64,000 nt of DNA from Lutjanus erythropterus (GCA_020091685.1 CM034597.1:2364646-2428645); one strand, 5' to 3'; numbered from the stretch's first letter, positions 11,167 to 23,235 are shown. Notes: generated by a model not told the origin, from the sequence alone. A program made the numbers and translations.

Positions 11167-11218
11167 ACTTCACACTTAGTGGGTCTGTTCCTGGGGACCC
11201 AAGTGTCGAGTGTGAAGT
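11167..11218. repeat. Short inverted repeat (hairpin)
   Basis: ACTTCACACTTAGTGGGTC (11167-11185) faces GACCCAAGTGTCGAGTGTGAAGT-type sequence ending at 11218, a stem of about 19 bp with a 4-base bulge. Overlapping ORFs on both strands (11044-11480) look like by-products of locally higher GC, not genes. Confidence 0.6.
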
Positions 11219-11454
11219 CAATTGGAGGAGCAGCTCTTGAGGACACTGCATGCAGCCATACCACCGGTCCAAGCACTTGGCCTGCCTCAAATGAGCATGC
11301 ACTCCAAAAGGCCATGCATGCCAAATGGGCATGACCCCCAAAAAAGCTGCCGCCACCAGTACCAGGATCCAAGAAATCTACCCATTCTGAACGGGCATGC
11401 TCTCCGAACAGCCACAAATATGACTGCATTAGTTTTACCAAATTGTTGTTAGGC

Positions 11455-11660
11455 ATTTCACTCAAAATCATAACTGTCAACCGCTAGAGGAACAATCAAG
11501 AGGATCACCAAAGTCATTATGATTCTCGATTTTACAGAATATCAATCCATGCAATAGTTGTTGAAATATTTCGGTCTGGACCAAAAGTGGTGGACCCTCT
11601 GACTAACAGAGTTTTTCCTGGACCTAGAGTCATGCTGTTAGAATTGCTAAAAAGTGAAGG
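11455..11660. repeat. Teleost interspersed repeat (CAATAGTTGTTGAAATATTT type)
   Basis: Contains AAAGTCATTATGATTC, CAATCCATGCAATAGTTGTT, TTTCGGTCTGGACCAAA and GTCATGCTGTTAGAATTGCT in the order found in a very common fish repeat of uncertain class. Recognition is from memory. Confidence 0.5.
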
Positions 11661-13984
11661 ACAGACATGATTGCTTTGAAGGTGAAAGTAAAGCTTGAAG
11701 ACAAAATTACTGTTGTTTAGGGCTGCTCCCTGATAGTCAAATAATTAGTCAGAAACCCTTCAGTCGTCTGAGATTCTTCCAGCATTTGTTTTTTGTTTCT
11801 TTGTTAGTCAGCATGAAGTACAGAAACAGGATAAAATAGAAGCTTACAAAAATGCATGGTGAGAACATTTCAATGAGGAATCATAAATAAGGGCAATCAT
11901 TATTATAATGTTTGGCAACATGGAAAGGATCGCTACAGTGAGAGACCTTTTTTTTCAAAAATCAAGGTAAATTTTGTTTAATCAGTTTTTTCATTGCTCT
12001 TCTTGCCAAGGTCACCAGGCTCCTTTTGCAATGATGATCATTGTGAGCTTCATTCAAACTTGACAAAAACAACAATGAACTCACCAAAAACCTCACCAAA
12101 GATCTTGGTTCATCGTTCCTTGAAATTTGGTTGAAATTAATTCTTAATTCATGCCTTGAAAGTGCACATCGTGTTCAGGGCACATGACGCCGCACAGCTG
12201 CTGCAGCCTGGGGACAGAGCCTGTGCAGGTCCGCTGATCTTATACCTACACTATAGATGAATCTGGCAACTGCTTCGTGTGTTCTGCCATCTTGCGGCGC
12301 CACCATTGCTGCAGTGGCACTTTGTGTCTGTCATTCTCTGTGTCTGCATTTTTCATGGTTTCAGTCCAAATGTTCACGCTGTTCACTCTCAGATCTTGAA
12401 GATCTGGGGTTCCCTTCTAGACACAGTGTCTGCTGTTGCTTGTTAACAGTGACAGATGGATAATTGGATTGACGATGTTAAATAGCAGCCAGAGATGGAT
12501 AATAGAAAAAAGAAAAACATTCCACCTCCATCACATTTAAGTGATAAAGCACTATCTATATTAATTCACTTCTTTTTTTTTTTTTTTAAATTGTAAACTT
12601 CTTATGATGGCTCATGTTCATTCACGCTCATACTGTAGGGAAATGCCACTGCAGCAATGATGGCTTATTAACTTCTGGTACTTTGCTGGCTTCATCTGAA
12701 GACACACTTTAACTATCTGGGACAGTGAGACAAAGAAAGGCACTGAAACACAAGTGATACTATACTCATGTAGGCTGGTATAGGAATTTAGTGTGGCACA
12801 CTGCACTGAATAAAAAGCTAATCATCAAATCATCAGATCAATATCTGAGTCAACTGAAAAAGAACTTAGTCGGGGACAGCTGATTATAGAAGGATGTTTG
12901 CATACAACATAAAAGTTTGTCCAAAAGGAACATTTGATATAAATGTGGTTAGTTGTAAATTTGCTCACAGTTCAATCATTTCCTGGCTAGTTGGGATTTG
13001 GAGAGTGTAGAGAGATATGTCTCAGTGAGCTGTAGTCTGGGCAGTGATTTACTGCTATATACTACTAGACTGAAACTACTGCATCAAACAGAGTAAGAAG
13101 CAACTTTCCATCAAGTAGAGAGATGCTTTGGATTTACAGGACTGACATGTACATATCTGTTACCTTGAATTTACGAGAATGAAGAGTTTTGAGTCAGTAT
13201 GCTGAACTTTGTATGTACTTTATCACCTTGATGTTTTAAAATCATCCCAAATGCTAAGATTGATGGCTTATTCTGTTGCTAAATGGTAACTTACTAATCT
13301 TTTTTTTTCAGTTAAATAACAAGGTTTTCTAATTTTACCCTCCATTACAGGCATAAAAACCCATTCAGCTTATGATAAGGATAAAAAAAATCTAAAGAAC
13401 ACATTTAAAGCTTTTCAGAGAGACTAATAGAAATCCTTCATGTGAATACCAACCAAGTGGGGCTTTGGTTCTCTGTAGGGAGCCAAGGTGACATTAAAAG
13501 TTGTGGCTTCTGTTCCAGAAAAGAAAAAGTTCACAAAAAGAAAGGATTTCTTCTTTAAAAGTCAAGAAAGGCCTACAGTGTTGGATTATTTAGTCTTTAT
13601 CTGCATCTTATATGCAAGAACATGTAGATGGATTTGAAATGGCATGGCCAAAAACACCAAAACTTTTTTACCCTTTAGTGTAGCACCATTTTTAGTGTTA
13701 TTCCAGTCAGACGTGTCAGCAGAGTGACAGGAATCTTAAATTGTGCTGGGTTTCATGTGTTTTTATCCATTCTAGCAGCAGGGCTCTCTGGATGACAATG
13801 CCATCCTGTTGATTGGTGGGTCAGTCCACCACTTTGACTGAACTATGTGAACAACTGGATGGTTTGCCATGACACAAAGGACACTTTACTAATCCACGCC
13901 CTTGTGAGGGGAGAAGACTGAACATAAATGAAGTTGTTTTGTGATTGTGGAGACGTGTGTGTGTGTGCCTCAGTCAAACTTGCT
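11661..13984. other. No gene recognised
   Basis: About 2.3 kb without identifiable genes. It has poly-T near 12570-12588 and short unrelated ORFs (for example 12257-12463) with no domain. Confidence 0.4.
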
Positions 13985-14360
13985 GGGTGCTATCTTGTGC
14001 ATTCAGACCAATTTTCACAGACTTTGCACTTCAACCAGGTTTTAGCTGGTCTAAGGCGCAACTGGTTTTCACTCAAATGCGCCAAACATGGGTGCACCCA
14101 TAGCTCAGTTGGTAGAGCATTTGCCCCATGTGCTGAGGCTGTTGGTCCTCTGCAGCAGTCACTGGTTCAATTCCCGCCTGTGACCCATTTGCTGCATGTC
14201 ATTCCCCCTCTCTCTGCCCCCTTTCCTGTCATATCTTCAGCTGTCCTTATCTGAATAAGGTCAAAAGCCCCCCCCAATAAAAAAAAAAAAATGCGCCGAG
14301 CACAAGATAGCAAATGCGCCTGACCACATCTTTGCCTTCATTTTTAGACCTCTGGCCCAT
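13985..14360. mobile_element. Older DNA repeat hosting a SINE
   Basis: GTGCTATCTTGTGCATT on the left (about 13987) and GAGCACAAGATAGCAAATGCGCC on the right (about 14297) form an inverted pair, with repeated AATGCGCC words. These match a fish non-autonomous repeat rich in GCGC and CAAGATAGC. The SINE at 14084 is inserted between them. Confidence 0.45.
14084..14288 (+). mobile_element. tRNA-derived SINE
   Basis: The head carries the RNA polymerase III A box (TAGCTCAGTTGG, 14101-14112) and B box (GGTTCAATTCC, 14164-14174), in a tRNA-like body starting GGTGCACCCATAGCTCAG. The tail has CATTCCCCCTCTCTCTGCC and CAGCTGTCC, then CCAATAAAA and a poly(A) run. The direct repeat AAATGCGCC at 14075-14083 and 14289-14297 is an exact 9-bp target duplication. 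It is a known type of teleost SINE, not a functional tRNA gene. Confidence 0.9.
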
Positions 14361-17300
14361 GGCTACACAAAGCAGGTGCAAGTTCATTTGCTGTCTTGCA
14401 GACACAAAAATGGCAAATGGGCTGGTTTAATATAGCAAATCCCCCTGCGCAAGCACATTCTCCCAATGCAGGTTCCAAACCTGAACACCGTGGTTCATGA
14501 GTTTATTATGCTGCGACTCCAGCAGAAGGCTGGAAACATGTGCACCACAGTGTATAGTTGCCCTAGTGAAGATCACAGTGATAATGATCACTCAAAGTTA
14601 AAAATTAAAATTCTGAAGAAGTTCTCATTCACTTGAGGTGAGATTTCAGATGGATTCTTCAGGAGATAGTGACTGTCTTTCTTCAGTGAGAGGCATATTT
14701 CTCCACAGCCAACTGGTAAATCCATCACATGCTGCCATCTCTGTCAGTATTTCACCCAGGAGTGTTTTGAATAAAGTGTAAATCCAGTGTTCTTGCACTC
14801 TTTGGGCTTCACTTGCAACTTTGTCTGGAAATTCCAAATGTCACAACAAACTTCAGTCCAACCCATTTTATCTCTCCTTATAGCACGACACAAACTCTGC
14901 ATCTTCACTGTTTAATATTTTGCAGTATTTCCACACAAAGCTTGTGATGTGTTGTGTTAATCTAATTTAGATGGTAGAGCCACAAGTTACTGTACTAACT
15001 GCATTAATTGTCAGAAGTGTTTGAATTTATGGCACTTTGTGTTTCTTAGCTATTTAATCGAAGCATTCAGTGTGCTTGGCTGGTAACACATAAATGTAAT
15101 AAAACACACTGTGCATCATCATATAAATTAGATATTAAGAGTAATATACAGCATATGCTATGTCTTTATTTGTGGTCCTTTCAAACACCAATAAATGTAT
15201 CAGTCTATAACAATTTTACAGTGATCTCTTTTTCCTGCTTTGCCTCAGGACTGGGGGGGGACATTGCTGCCCCATCTTTAACTTTGTCCCTGTAGATGGC
15301 ACCTACAGTCATAATGCCAAACACTAGTGGTGGTGATGTTGAAGTCATGTGACTATGGTGTATTGTGTCAGCTATATACTTCTGGAAAGTACTTCTTGTA
15401 GTTATGCTTCAAAAATCATTAAAGCGGTGTGTACTGAATTTTATACGCTGACCAAAACGTCTAAGTATTGTAAACTTTTGCTTGCCACAGAGCTTATTTT
15501 CTGCAAAAAAATCATTATAAAATGTTAATGTTATAATGTTATAAAATGTTAAACTAAGATGGTGAACATGGTAAACAATATACCTGCTTGGCAATAGCAT
15601 GTTCAGACATGCTTAAACACCAGTCCAGTATCATTTTTAACTTGTCAGATACTGACAAAATGTCACACTCCTTGGCGACTCATACCGACGTATTTTGTCA
15701 TGTGACTTTTAGTGTTGCAACCATATAGAAACATGTGAGTGAGCAAGTGACACGTCAGTTATGTATGTTAAGTGGCTTTTGTGTTGCAAGTCGCATCAGT
15801 GACAGGTGACCTTTGTCTCATGACTTTTGTAGTCATGGTAATCCCAAACATGGATTTATCCTCCACCCTAAGTTTTGTTGGTGCCTAAACTGAATGAAAC
15901 TGCAACCTTTTCACAGCGTTCATCACGTGTTAAAAATGGCTTTCTTACTGCGTCAGATACAGCGACCAAAGGGTTCCTTCTGCCTCGGTATCGGATTCTA
16001 AGGGGCGGTGGCTTTTTGTTGGTATGCAACAAATTGGGAAAAGAATTTCACACAGAAAACAAGGATCCAGTTCCTGTGTGAGTCAAATAGTCAGTGTTGA
16101 CTTCACCACGGAGAAGGATGGTAGATAACACAGAAAGTTGTGTGTGTGAGTCACGAAAAAAAGAAAATTCATGTCCATGTACATAAATCTTATGGATTAA
16201 GTGTTGTGACCATTTCAGGAACTGATGTGAGAATTTAGCATTTAACTCAAAAGCACCACTGTTCCCAAGTAGGGTTTCAAAGCATGGCTGTAGACATTTG
16301 AGGTCAAAGTGAACAATTCTACAAGAAATTATTTAGAGGTGAATGAATTCACTTTTACAAAAAAAAGCCAGTATTAGCATCATACACTATACCAGAAAGC
16401 CATATTCACACATACATAGAGAAAAAGCTGAATAGGTGATTCTGATCAGTCCACATGGCACTGCTTCAGAGGATCTTCACGAGCGGCAAGAAACTGAAAA
16501 AAAAACTTCAATCCTGTAATGGTGGCTGGCACTGTCGGTTAACAGCTGATTTTGTGAGATTAGAGGGAGCATCCCATCCTGTTGAGCCGTGGCCAAACAG
16601 AGCAGGAGAATAATTAGAGGCTTTGATGTCTCTGAAAAGGGTCGCCCCTTTTCTCAGAAGACTAACGACATGGAAAGGCGGTTGGATGCTTCTCGCTTCA
16701 TCTCTTGGTCTCCATCTCTTCTGCTCTCTCTGCCTCAGAGAGTTCCAGTTCAGACTGTGTCTGGGAACTTCCTCATCTTTGCTCTTTTTCAGACCTTTCC
16801 CACTTCCTTCTCCATTTTCCTCTTGTCTAAAATCTCTTCAAGAAGCAGCAGACTTCTAACCTCTTGACACCGTGTATCTACTTTCCATGGAAGCAAATCT
16901 GTCTGTCTTTCTGCTTTCCATGCCTGTCTTTGTCCTTTCTCCCTCCTTCCTGACAGCAAGGCTATGATCTCTTCTCCAGATCACAAGGAGTCTGTCATGT
17001 CAGGGCAACCCAGAGTTACAGCTCCGTCCCCTGGGTAAAGTGTCGAGAGTGGACACCCTGGGCCTGGACATTACCTGCATACTAACTACACTATGTGGCA
17101 TTTGTGTGCCACTGCAGCCACGGCTGCCAATAATTTGTCAAGTCTCACTTTTCTACAATGTACTGCTGCACCTCTTCTAAAGGCTTAATAATGGTCGCTG
17201 TTCAGGACTTTCTTCTTTTTTGTCTAAATTTCTACATTAAATAAACCATCATCAAAACACCAAATGAGTGAATCTGTTTGAGAAGAATGTTGTTCATGCA

Positions 17301-17706
17301 ACCAGCAGAATTTCAGAAATTTGGAGAATCCTTTCTAAAGGAGAACTGCAGCTTTCTTTTCATTAAAAATTGTTTTCATTCGAGGGTTCCACATAATAGC
17401 TTGTATGTAACCCATTTTATTTTAGATAAGCTGCTCATGTGTGTTTTTGATATTTCAATTTCACAACCATCACTGTATGTATAACCCAATAAGAAGAATG
17501 TACCTAGTAGCCATTAGAACCCTGCACCCTAAAGAATTATGTCAGTATTGGACAATTCTACACCTTACAGTTTATGTAAATTGCAACTCTAATACAGGAA
17601 GTCAACATCGTATCATGTCAAAGCATAGTATAACCACCAAGTCCACCATAACAGTGTCACATTTTGTCTTGCCTCAATGTGAAAAGCACACGCAGTACCG
17701 CAGGAA
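14361..17706. other. No gene recognised
   Basis: About 3.3 kb without a recognisable gene. 15690-16080 has TTGCAAGT/CACGT-rich words and TGGTGCCTAAACTGAATG, resembling a common fish repeat. 16560-16700 is more complex and could be regulatory, followed by pyrimidine-rich DNA to 16980. ORFs 16589-16867 and 16623-16859 overlap in two frames of that pyrimidine tract and lack domains. Confidence 0.35.
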
Positions 17707-18208
17707 GTAGGGGTGCTGGTGACGGTGTGGCACCCCAAAATGTATTTACCCAAAAATACATACATGAAATAGAGTGGGAAAAATGCTAAAAGCAAACTGG
17801 TAACATTAATCACTATAAGTGGTCGCGGTCTGGCTTAACGTTCATTATACAGTTCGTGTCATGCTAGTCACATGACCACATGTAAGGTCAAATGTCACGT
17901 CTGGTCACTCATGCATCGTCAGCACTGACCACCACAATGGCGCAAAAAAGAATTTTTGACTTCTTTGGGAAACCTCAGAACAAAAGGAACAGCCTAGAGT
18001 TGGAGGAGGCAGACTCACAGCCCAGTCCACCCACCCCAAAAATGATCAAGACAGCAGCAGCACCCACAGCAAATTGTTTACTGGTGATCAGCACCATTGA
18101 CAGTTATACGGACACATTGTTTGTTTTGGTTCCATTATGTATGTCCCTTTGCTGTGTAAGTAAAGATTTTTGCAGTCTTAATTACTGTACTATTCTCAGC
18201 CCCCCTGC
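17707..18208 (+). mobile_element. hAT-like transposon remnant
   Basis: Left end GTAGGGGTGCTGG and right end CAGCCCCCCTGC are approximate inverted repeats of the hAT style. Between them is an ORF whose first residues look like a hAT transposase N-terminus. No clear 8-bp target duplication is visible, so the borders are approximate. Confidence 0.45.
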
Positions 18209-18233
18209 TGAGAATATGTTCCTGCGGCTATGA
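17937..18233 (+). pseudogene. hAT-transposase-like N-terminal ORF fragment
   Basis: The ATG at 17937 opens MAQKRIFDFFGKPQNKR, then an acidic/proline stretch (ELEEADSQPSPPTPK). A basic 'KR.....FF.K' start followed by low-complexity acidic sequence is common at the N-terminus of zinc-finger-MYM/hAT-type transposases. After about 45 codons the ORF loses this character and runs into non-coding-like sequence (VLVPLCMSLCCVS). No zinc finger, RNase-H-like core or dimerisation domain follows. It could be the truncated first exon of a transposase, or chance; the ORF also has an in-frame upstream ATG at 17892. Confidence 0.4.
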
Positions 18234-18378
18234 GAACACGTGTTCTTCATATATGTTATGTCCACAAATCAATCAATCTTTTGTGCACGCAATAACATTT
18301 TGAGCACTTGATACAGTAAAATGCTGTCTCAATACATTTTTTTTTCCTTCTCTGGGCACTCCTGGGTTCTTTTCTTAA

Positions 18379-18861
18379 AGGGATAGTTTACCCAAAAGTG
18401 AAAATTCAGTCATCATCTAGTCACCTTCATGCTGATTGAAGGTCAGCTTTAGTTTTTTAGTTCACAAAACACTGCACAGGAAAACAGCATTGCAGAATCT
18501 CCCATCTACTCATGAAAGCACAAAAACTACTCAATTACAGTTCAGTCTTTGTAATTAGTTACTTCCACCCACACTAAATGGTATCTACTAAAGCCTGCAG
18601 CACAGATTGACAAAGTGAAAACTCTTTTACTTGTTGCTAAATGAAACTGCTCACTACAAGATCTGTGGATTATCTTGAGTAAATGGGTCAAGTTTTTTTT
18701 GGAAAGAGACACTTGAATTTTTCAGATTTTCTTTCTGCTTTGAGCACCACAAGCTGAGTGCCATCTAGTCACATTATATTAGAGAGGAGGCAGACATCTC
18801 TGCAAAAACTGCAACTCCCACCACAATATACATATTATTCATTTGGGGGTGAACTGTCCCT
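18379..18861. mobile_element. TTAA-flanked non-autonomous DNA transposon
   Basis: The element begins AGGGATAGTTTACCCAAAAG and ends GGGGGTGAACTGTCCCT, so its ends are inverted repeats. Both are bordered by TTAA (18375-18378 and 18862-18865), the target duplication of piggyBac and Kolobok superfamilies. Length is 483 bp and no transposase is encoded. Related ends occur near 27525 and perhaps 45550. Confidence 0.8.
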
Positions 18862-18865
18862 TTAA

Positions 18866-19869
18866 GTGACGACCAGATCTACACACAGTACAGCATTTGC
18901 TCAATTTGGATCATTACTACAGCACATACATGAACTGTATATACAATATGTTTTCATTACACCGCCCACAGATCAACATTCTCCATTTGCATGTGTCACT
19001 GTGCAACAACATTGCATTAGAGTACCTTTGATAAACAGCCTCCTACAGTGTAGGTTTGGGTGGAGAAAGCACTCACAAGAGCTTTAGTCATCTCTTAATG
19101 TTCCTCATAATGCAATGTTCCCAAGGCATTTGCAATAGAGGTATGTATGTTGTGCAAGCTGTTTGCCATTAAAACTACTTACTAAGTGCTGTATGTTAGC
19201 AGAATGACAGCTGCAGTGACATGAAGGCACTGTAAACTCCTCACTCTGCACATATTTCTATTCTTCTGATAGAACCTTCAACTGTGATCTTCACTTGGTG
19301 CATAATAAAATGAAAATAATGTATTTGCACACACAATCTTCGCTTTCTTTGATATCTTTTACACACACAATGAGCCTTTAAGTAATATTGTAAGAAGACA
19401 TCACTAAAGGAGATCTGAAGCGTAAACAGACTGCTCCTTTTTCTCCCAACACCAGTTCAGAATGGCTTAGTCCCTGTGTTAGTAGAGTCCAATGGTCTTA
19501 CAGCAGACACTGGACAATTCTGCAGATCACTGTATTGCATTACATATCTGAGTAAAGTCAGGCCATGCATTGAATAACTTAGTGTCCAATGGCCTGAAGT
19601 GGACCACATTCTCTGGACACCTCCATCATCTGCATATCAAATAAGTGCAACTTGTCCAGGGCATAGCTGCTAATGCAGTCCCCACAGAAGAGGAATTTTG
19701 GATTGATTTCCCTCAGATTCACTGCTCCAGAGAATCGGAGGAGAAATCTGGGCCGGACCTTGGTTAGTAATGAAGTTTGGCCCAGATTATCTGGTAATAA
19801 CTGCTCCTAGATAATTATTAAACATGTTTAACATTTATGATTTAAAATCTGGATGATTGACTCAATACA
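18866..19869. other. No gene recognised
   Basis: Ordinary sequence with domain-free short ORFs. A word pair GGCCGGACC / TTTGGCCCAG at about 19750-19790 has no interpretation. Confidence 0.4.
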
Positions 19870-20170
19870 TAAGTGAGAAAGGTGTTGCCAAGCAACAGTA
19901 AACTTTCTAGCCCTTCAGGCTAATATTAGCTGGCATACTACTGTTGACAGATATTAAAACTGACAGTTAAAATCTCACCTCCAATTCTCACTGAAGAATA
20001 GACAGCATGTGTTGACAGTGTCTCCCTCAACACTTTTAACTTCTGCTTTTGTTTTTTCTCACATCAAATCATTAACATTGCTCCAGCAACTTGTTCCACT
20101 GCATCCGTCTCCATTGTTTACATCTGCTTCCCCGTGAGATCATGCAAGATAATACAAGACCATTCTCTCC
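19870..20170 (+). mobile_element. Diverged internal fragment of the 37.8 kb hAT MITE family
   Basis: Shares an ordered series of words with 38080-38370: CTTCAGGCTAAT, CAGTTAAAATCTCACCTCC, CTGAAGAATA, CTTCTGC, TTTTCTCAC, CATCCGTCTCC, TTGTTTACATC and CGCTTC-like. The terminal TAGACTTGCACCG repeats are not found here, so this is an internal remnant or a relative with other ends. Confidence 0.6.
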
Positions 20171-21410
20171 ACTCTGGCATGATGATCTTGATAATAACCT
20201 GTTGTGTGTGATGCACCTCTTTTTTTTTTTTTAATCTGTAGTGTGTTTTTGAGATTAGAGAGAGGAAATTCTTCCCCTGATGTGTGTGTGGCCAGATTTC
20301 AAAGTCAGTTAGGATTTTAAAACTCCTGTCAGGTTGGGCCAGCTTAACCAGAACTGGACTAGCTGAGCCAGAACAGGGTAGAGAAGTAGCCTGTATGGAC
20401 ACACTTCCCTCTTACATCTTACTTCCCCAGAATCTAAAACCTTTGCTCCACTCAAATTAGAAAAAGTTCCCTCTTCAGAAACTGGTCCAATTAAATTTTT
20501 GGCCCACTTGAGAAAAATGAAATAACCTGTAAAGTATTGACATATCATTACCTTAGCAATGTACAAGTTAAAAAGACCAACTTCTTGTAGGTTTCAATCG
20601 AAACAGGTGTTGCATAATTCTGCAACAATAATTTTGCAACAATCAGTATTAACGTGAAACTTGGTGTGGTAGCTGCCCATTCACTGAAGTTCTGAGCAAA
20701 AATTGGGGTTAATCAGCCACCTTTTACATGAGGTGTTGCATATCTTGGCAACAATCAGTCCCACAGACACTTTTACAACCGGTGTTGTCAAAATCTGTGC
20801 ACGCATTTCAGCTACAGAAGTAATGGTCTTGCCCATCATCCAGATGAGTTATCAAGAGTCGATATTCCACTGGTCGAGTCAAGTTGTACAGGATTCTAAC
20901 AGGATCACGATCTTTCAAGGCTATTAAGACGTGTTGACTGGACTGAGGACACGATCAGAACTACTCATGTTTTCAGTGTCCTTTGTCAAGCTGTTGTGGT
21001 CCACCAAACCTCCATTGCCAACTGTGCGCAGTTTGCTCATTGTTTTCAAACTGTAAAAGGGTCTATTAACAGGAAACTTCCAGCAGTTTACTTCACCCAA
21101 CACAAAAGTACAAAATTTGGCACACATTGGCCACTAGGTGGAACTCTGACACAAAATTAGAAAATGTGGACCTATTTTTTCTTTTTCTTTTCTTTTTTTT
21201 TTTTTAACTCATCTTAGGTTCTTATACAAATTTTCATTAATTGTTGCACATAGCATTTAAGGACCCTCTTGATTTTAAATTATTTAAAGAACTTTGATAG
21301 TCCACAAAATTAAAAATGTAAAGGGATGAAACTTGCAGAATCATGAAATTTATTATTTCAAACTATGCAAATCAATAATTGAATAAATAAATAGAATGAT
21401 TGATCAAAGG
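20171..21410. other. No gene recognised
   Basis: 20580-21150 contains repeated AACAATCAGT and TTGCAAC/CAACA words. Poly-T/poly-pyrimidine tracts lie at 20219-20232 and 21176-21206. No domain-bearing ORF is seen. Confidence 0.4.
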
Positions 21411-21864
21411 CAGGGGTCAACAACCTGCAGCTCCAGAGCCTCATGTGGCTCTTTTGCTCCTCTCCAGTGGTTCTCTGTGGCTTTGACACAAAGTTATATG
21501 GAAATGACAGTTATCTGTTTACATTTAAATGTTGATCTATCATTGTTGTATACCTAGAGTTATTCTCACATTCTCCAAATGCAAAAAATGTGCAGCCTGT
21601 ACACTGAATAATAATATATAATATTTTTTTGTTTTCTAAAATGTTTGTTATAGCCTACATCTACGGCTTGGCAGGTTTTCTTCTAAATTTGCCAATGGCC
21701 AGTCTTGAGTTTTCCTGGATTGATGTCAAATCCAAAAAAAGAGAAAAGTCTCGAAGGAAAATAGAGAACTGAATAGTTGTGGCTCCAGACAGATCTTTTG
21801 TTTTTTTATTTTGCATTTTTGGGGCAAAAATTACTTTTTTGGAAGTAAATGTCGCTGACCCGTG
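21411..21864. mobile_element. hAT MITE (CAGGGGTCAACAACCTGC family)
   Basis: Left end CAGGGGTCAACAACCTGC with CAGAGCCTCATGTGGCTCTT is a hAT terminus common in vertebrates. The right end GTCGCTGACCCGTG is its approximate reverse complement. The 454-bp body is AT-rich and non-coding. The target duplication is not clear. Confidence 0.65.
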
Positions 21865-22558
21865 AGCAGGGAGCAAGCAGCAGGACCAAGTGAATGACCA
21901 GGTGAATTCAGGGGATTTTGCAGGACGGATCTATGATGTAAAGTACCTTAAGTCACACAAAGTCTGTGCTTTCTAATGTTATTTTTTGTATGAACATTTT
22001 GCTATTGGTCCTTTTATTTATGATCTGCAGGCCACAATATCCCAGAATGGTCCTTTATATAAGTGCAATACTTAAGAAATGTTACATTCAAGGCCCCTGT
22101 TGAAGTCTGGAAAAACAATGTATGCAATTTTGACTGGAGTCTACAACAAAATGCAGGAATGAAGGCTTGACTGTATGGAAACATACAAACAAGTCTAAAC
22201 AAAGTAAACTATCCATCTCCTTACATGTCTCAGCTCACTCCCCACATCTCTTTCATCCAGTCTCGTTCCAAAAATGTAAATAGTTTGCTGCTATCACCCC
22301 CTAACACTCCTCCTCTCTATCAAAAACACTGCACAGTGTCCAGAAGCCTACAGCAGCCGACTGTATGAGAGGTGTTATCACAGCTCGATGACACAACGCA
22401 GAGCCATTAATCTCATTACTGCACCACAAAGAACTGAGACGGGAAGAATGAGTTACAACAGCAAAACATGTTCAATATCAAAAAGGGAAAAAAAAAAAAC
22501 ACACTTTGACAGTTAGAGGGTAATGGTGACAGTTCCTTCTTTGAATTGTCTCTCTCTG
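21865..22558. other. No gene recognised
   Basis: Unremarkable sequence with a poly-A run at about 22488-22499. Confidence 0.4.
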
Positions 22559-23235
22559 GAATTCACAGCGAGTCACCTGTCAGGACAGACTAAGATGGAT
22601 GGACTGCTCCATGTAATAGACGCCAAACAGGTCAATGGAATTATGACAAAATTCAACTTGCCACAGAAAGCAGTTACTTCTTTCAGTTACTCTTCTCCCA
22701 CCATGGGTTTCCACCCATTGCAGTTCCAATTGACCCTTCGCTGAGTCCCTCCTGCGAACAGCAACTGACCAATCACAGAGTAGCAACTGTAAATAGGGAG
22801 CCTGTCAAGCTTTTCATTTCTCTAAATGTGAAAACGGTGTGCAGGAGGCTCTAAGAAGGGTGATACTCTGTGTCTCATGAGCCTGGATGGTGGCCTTTTT
22901 TTTGTATTTGTAGAATCGTTATTGTAGGCAACTGGACTTGCTTGGGTTCTTGAAGACATTTCTCCTCTCATCCAAGAGGCTTCCATATTTCCAAAACTGA
23001 GGAAGCCTCCTGGATGAGAGGCGAAACGTCTTCAAGAACCCATCCATGGATCCTCATGTGATCCAGCTGTCCCTCAAGGTGACAGCGATACATGACTCAC
23101 AAAACGCTTGCATAGATAAAATGTCCTTAAACGTGTTGTGTTACTTATACATCTCCCCATGATTTCATGTTGGAAAGTGGAACGCTCTTAAATTCTGCTG
23201 TACTGACTTAACTTACTTCATATCAAGAGCTTTTG
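22559..23235. mobile_element. Dispersed repeat D, copy A
   Basis: About 680 bp, matching 26140-26824 along the whole length (GAATTCACAGCGAGTCACCT start; AGCTTTTG near the end). It includes an arm of the palindromic family at 3072-3450 (22730-22900). It also includes a pair of inverted 40-mers: 22944-22983 (GGGTTCTTGAAGAC...GGCTTC) and 23002-23041 (GAAGCCTCC...GAACCC). The latter carries GATGAGAGGCGAAACGTC, a widespread fish repeat string resembling Penelope-type element ends. No protein is encoded. Confidence 0.8.
22944..23041. repeat. Inverted 40-bp arms (hairpin) in repeat D copy A
   Basis: GGGTTCTTGAAGACATTTCT (22944) pairs with the region ending GTCTTCAAGAACCC (23041), with an 18-bp spacer. 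Each arm also has a small internal stem, GCCTC/GAGGC. The same structure is at 26524-26621. Confidence 0.8.

Noticed and set aside
11044-11480. Overlapping ORFs of 63-131 codons on both strands
   Set aside because: No family motif on either strand, and the frames overlap in a locally GC-rich, hairpin-containing repeat.
14091-14175. Possible tRNA gene (good A and B boxes)
   Set aside because: The 3' extension, poly(A) and target duplication show a SINE; a proper acceptor stem does not close.
16589-16867. Two overlapping 78-92 codon ORFs
   Set aside because: They lie in a pyrimidine-rich tract in two frames at once; no domain.
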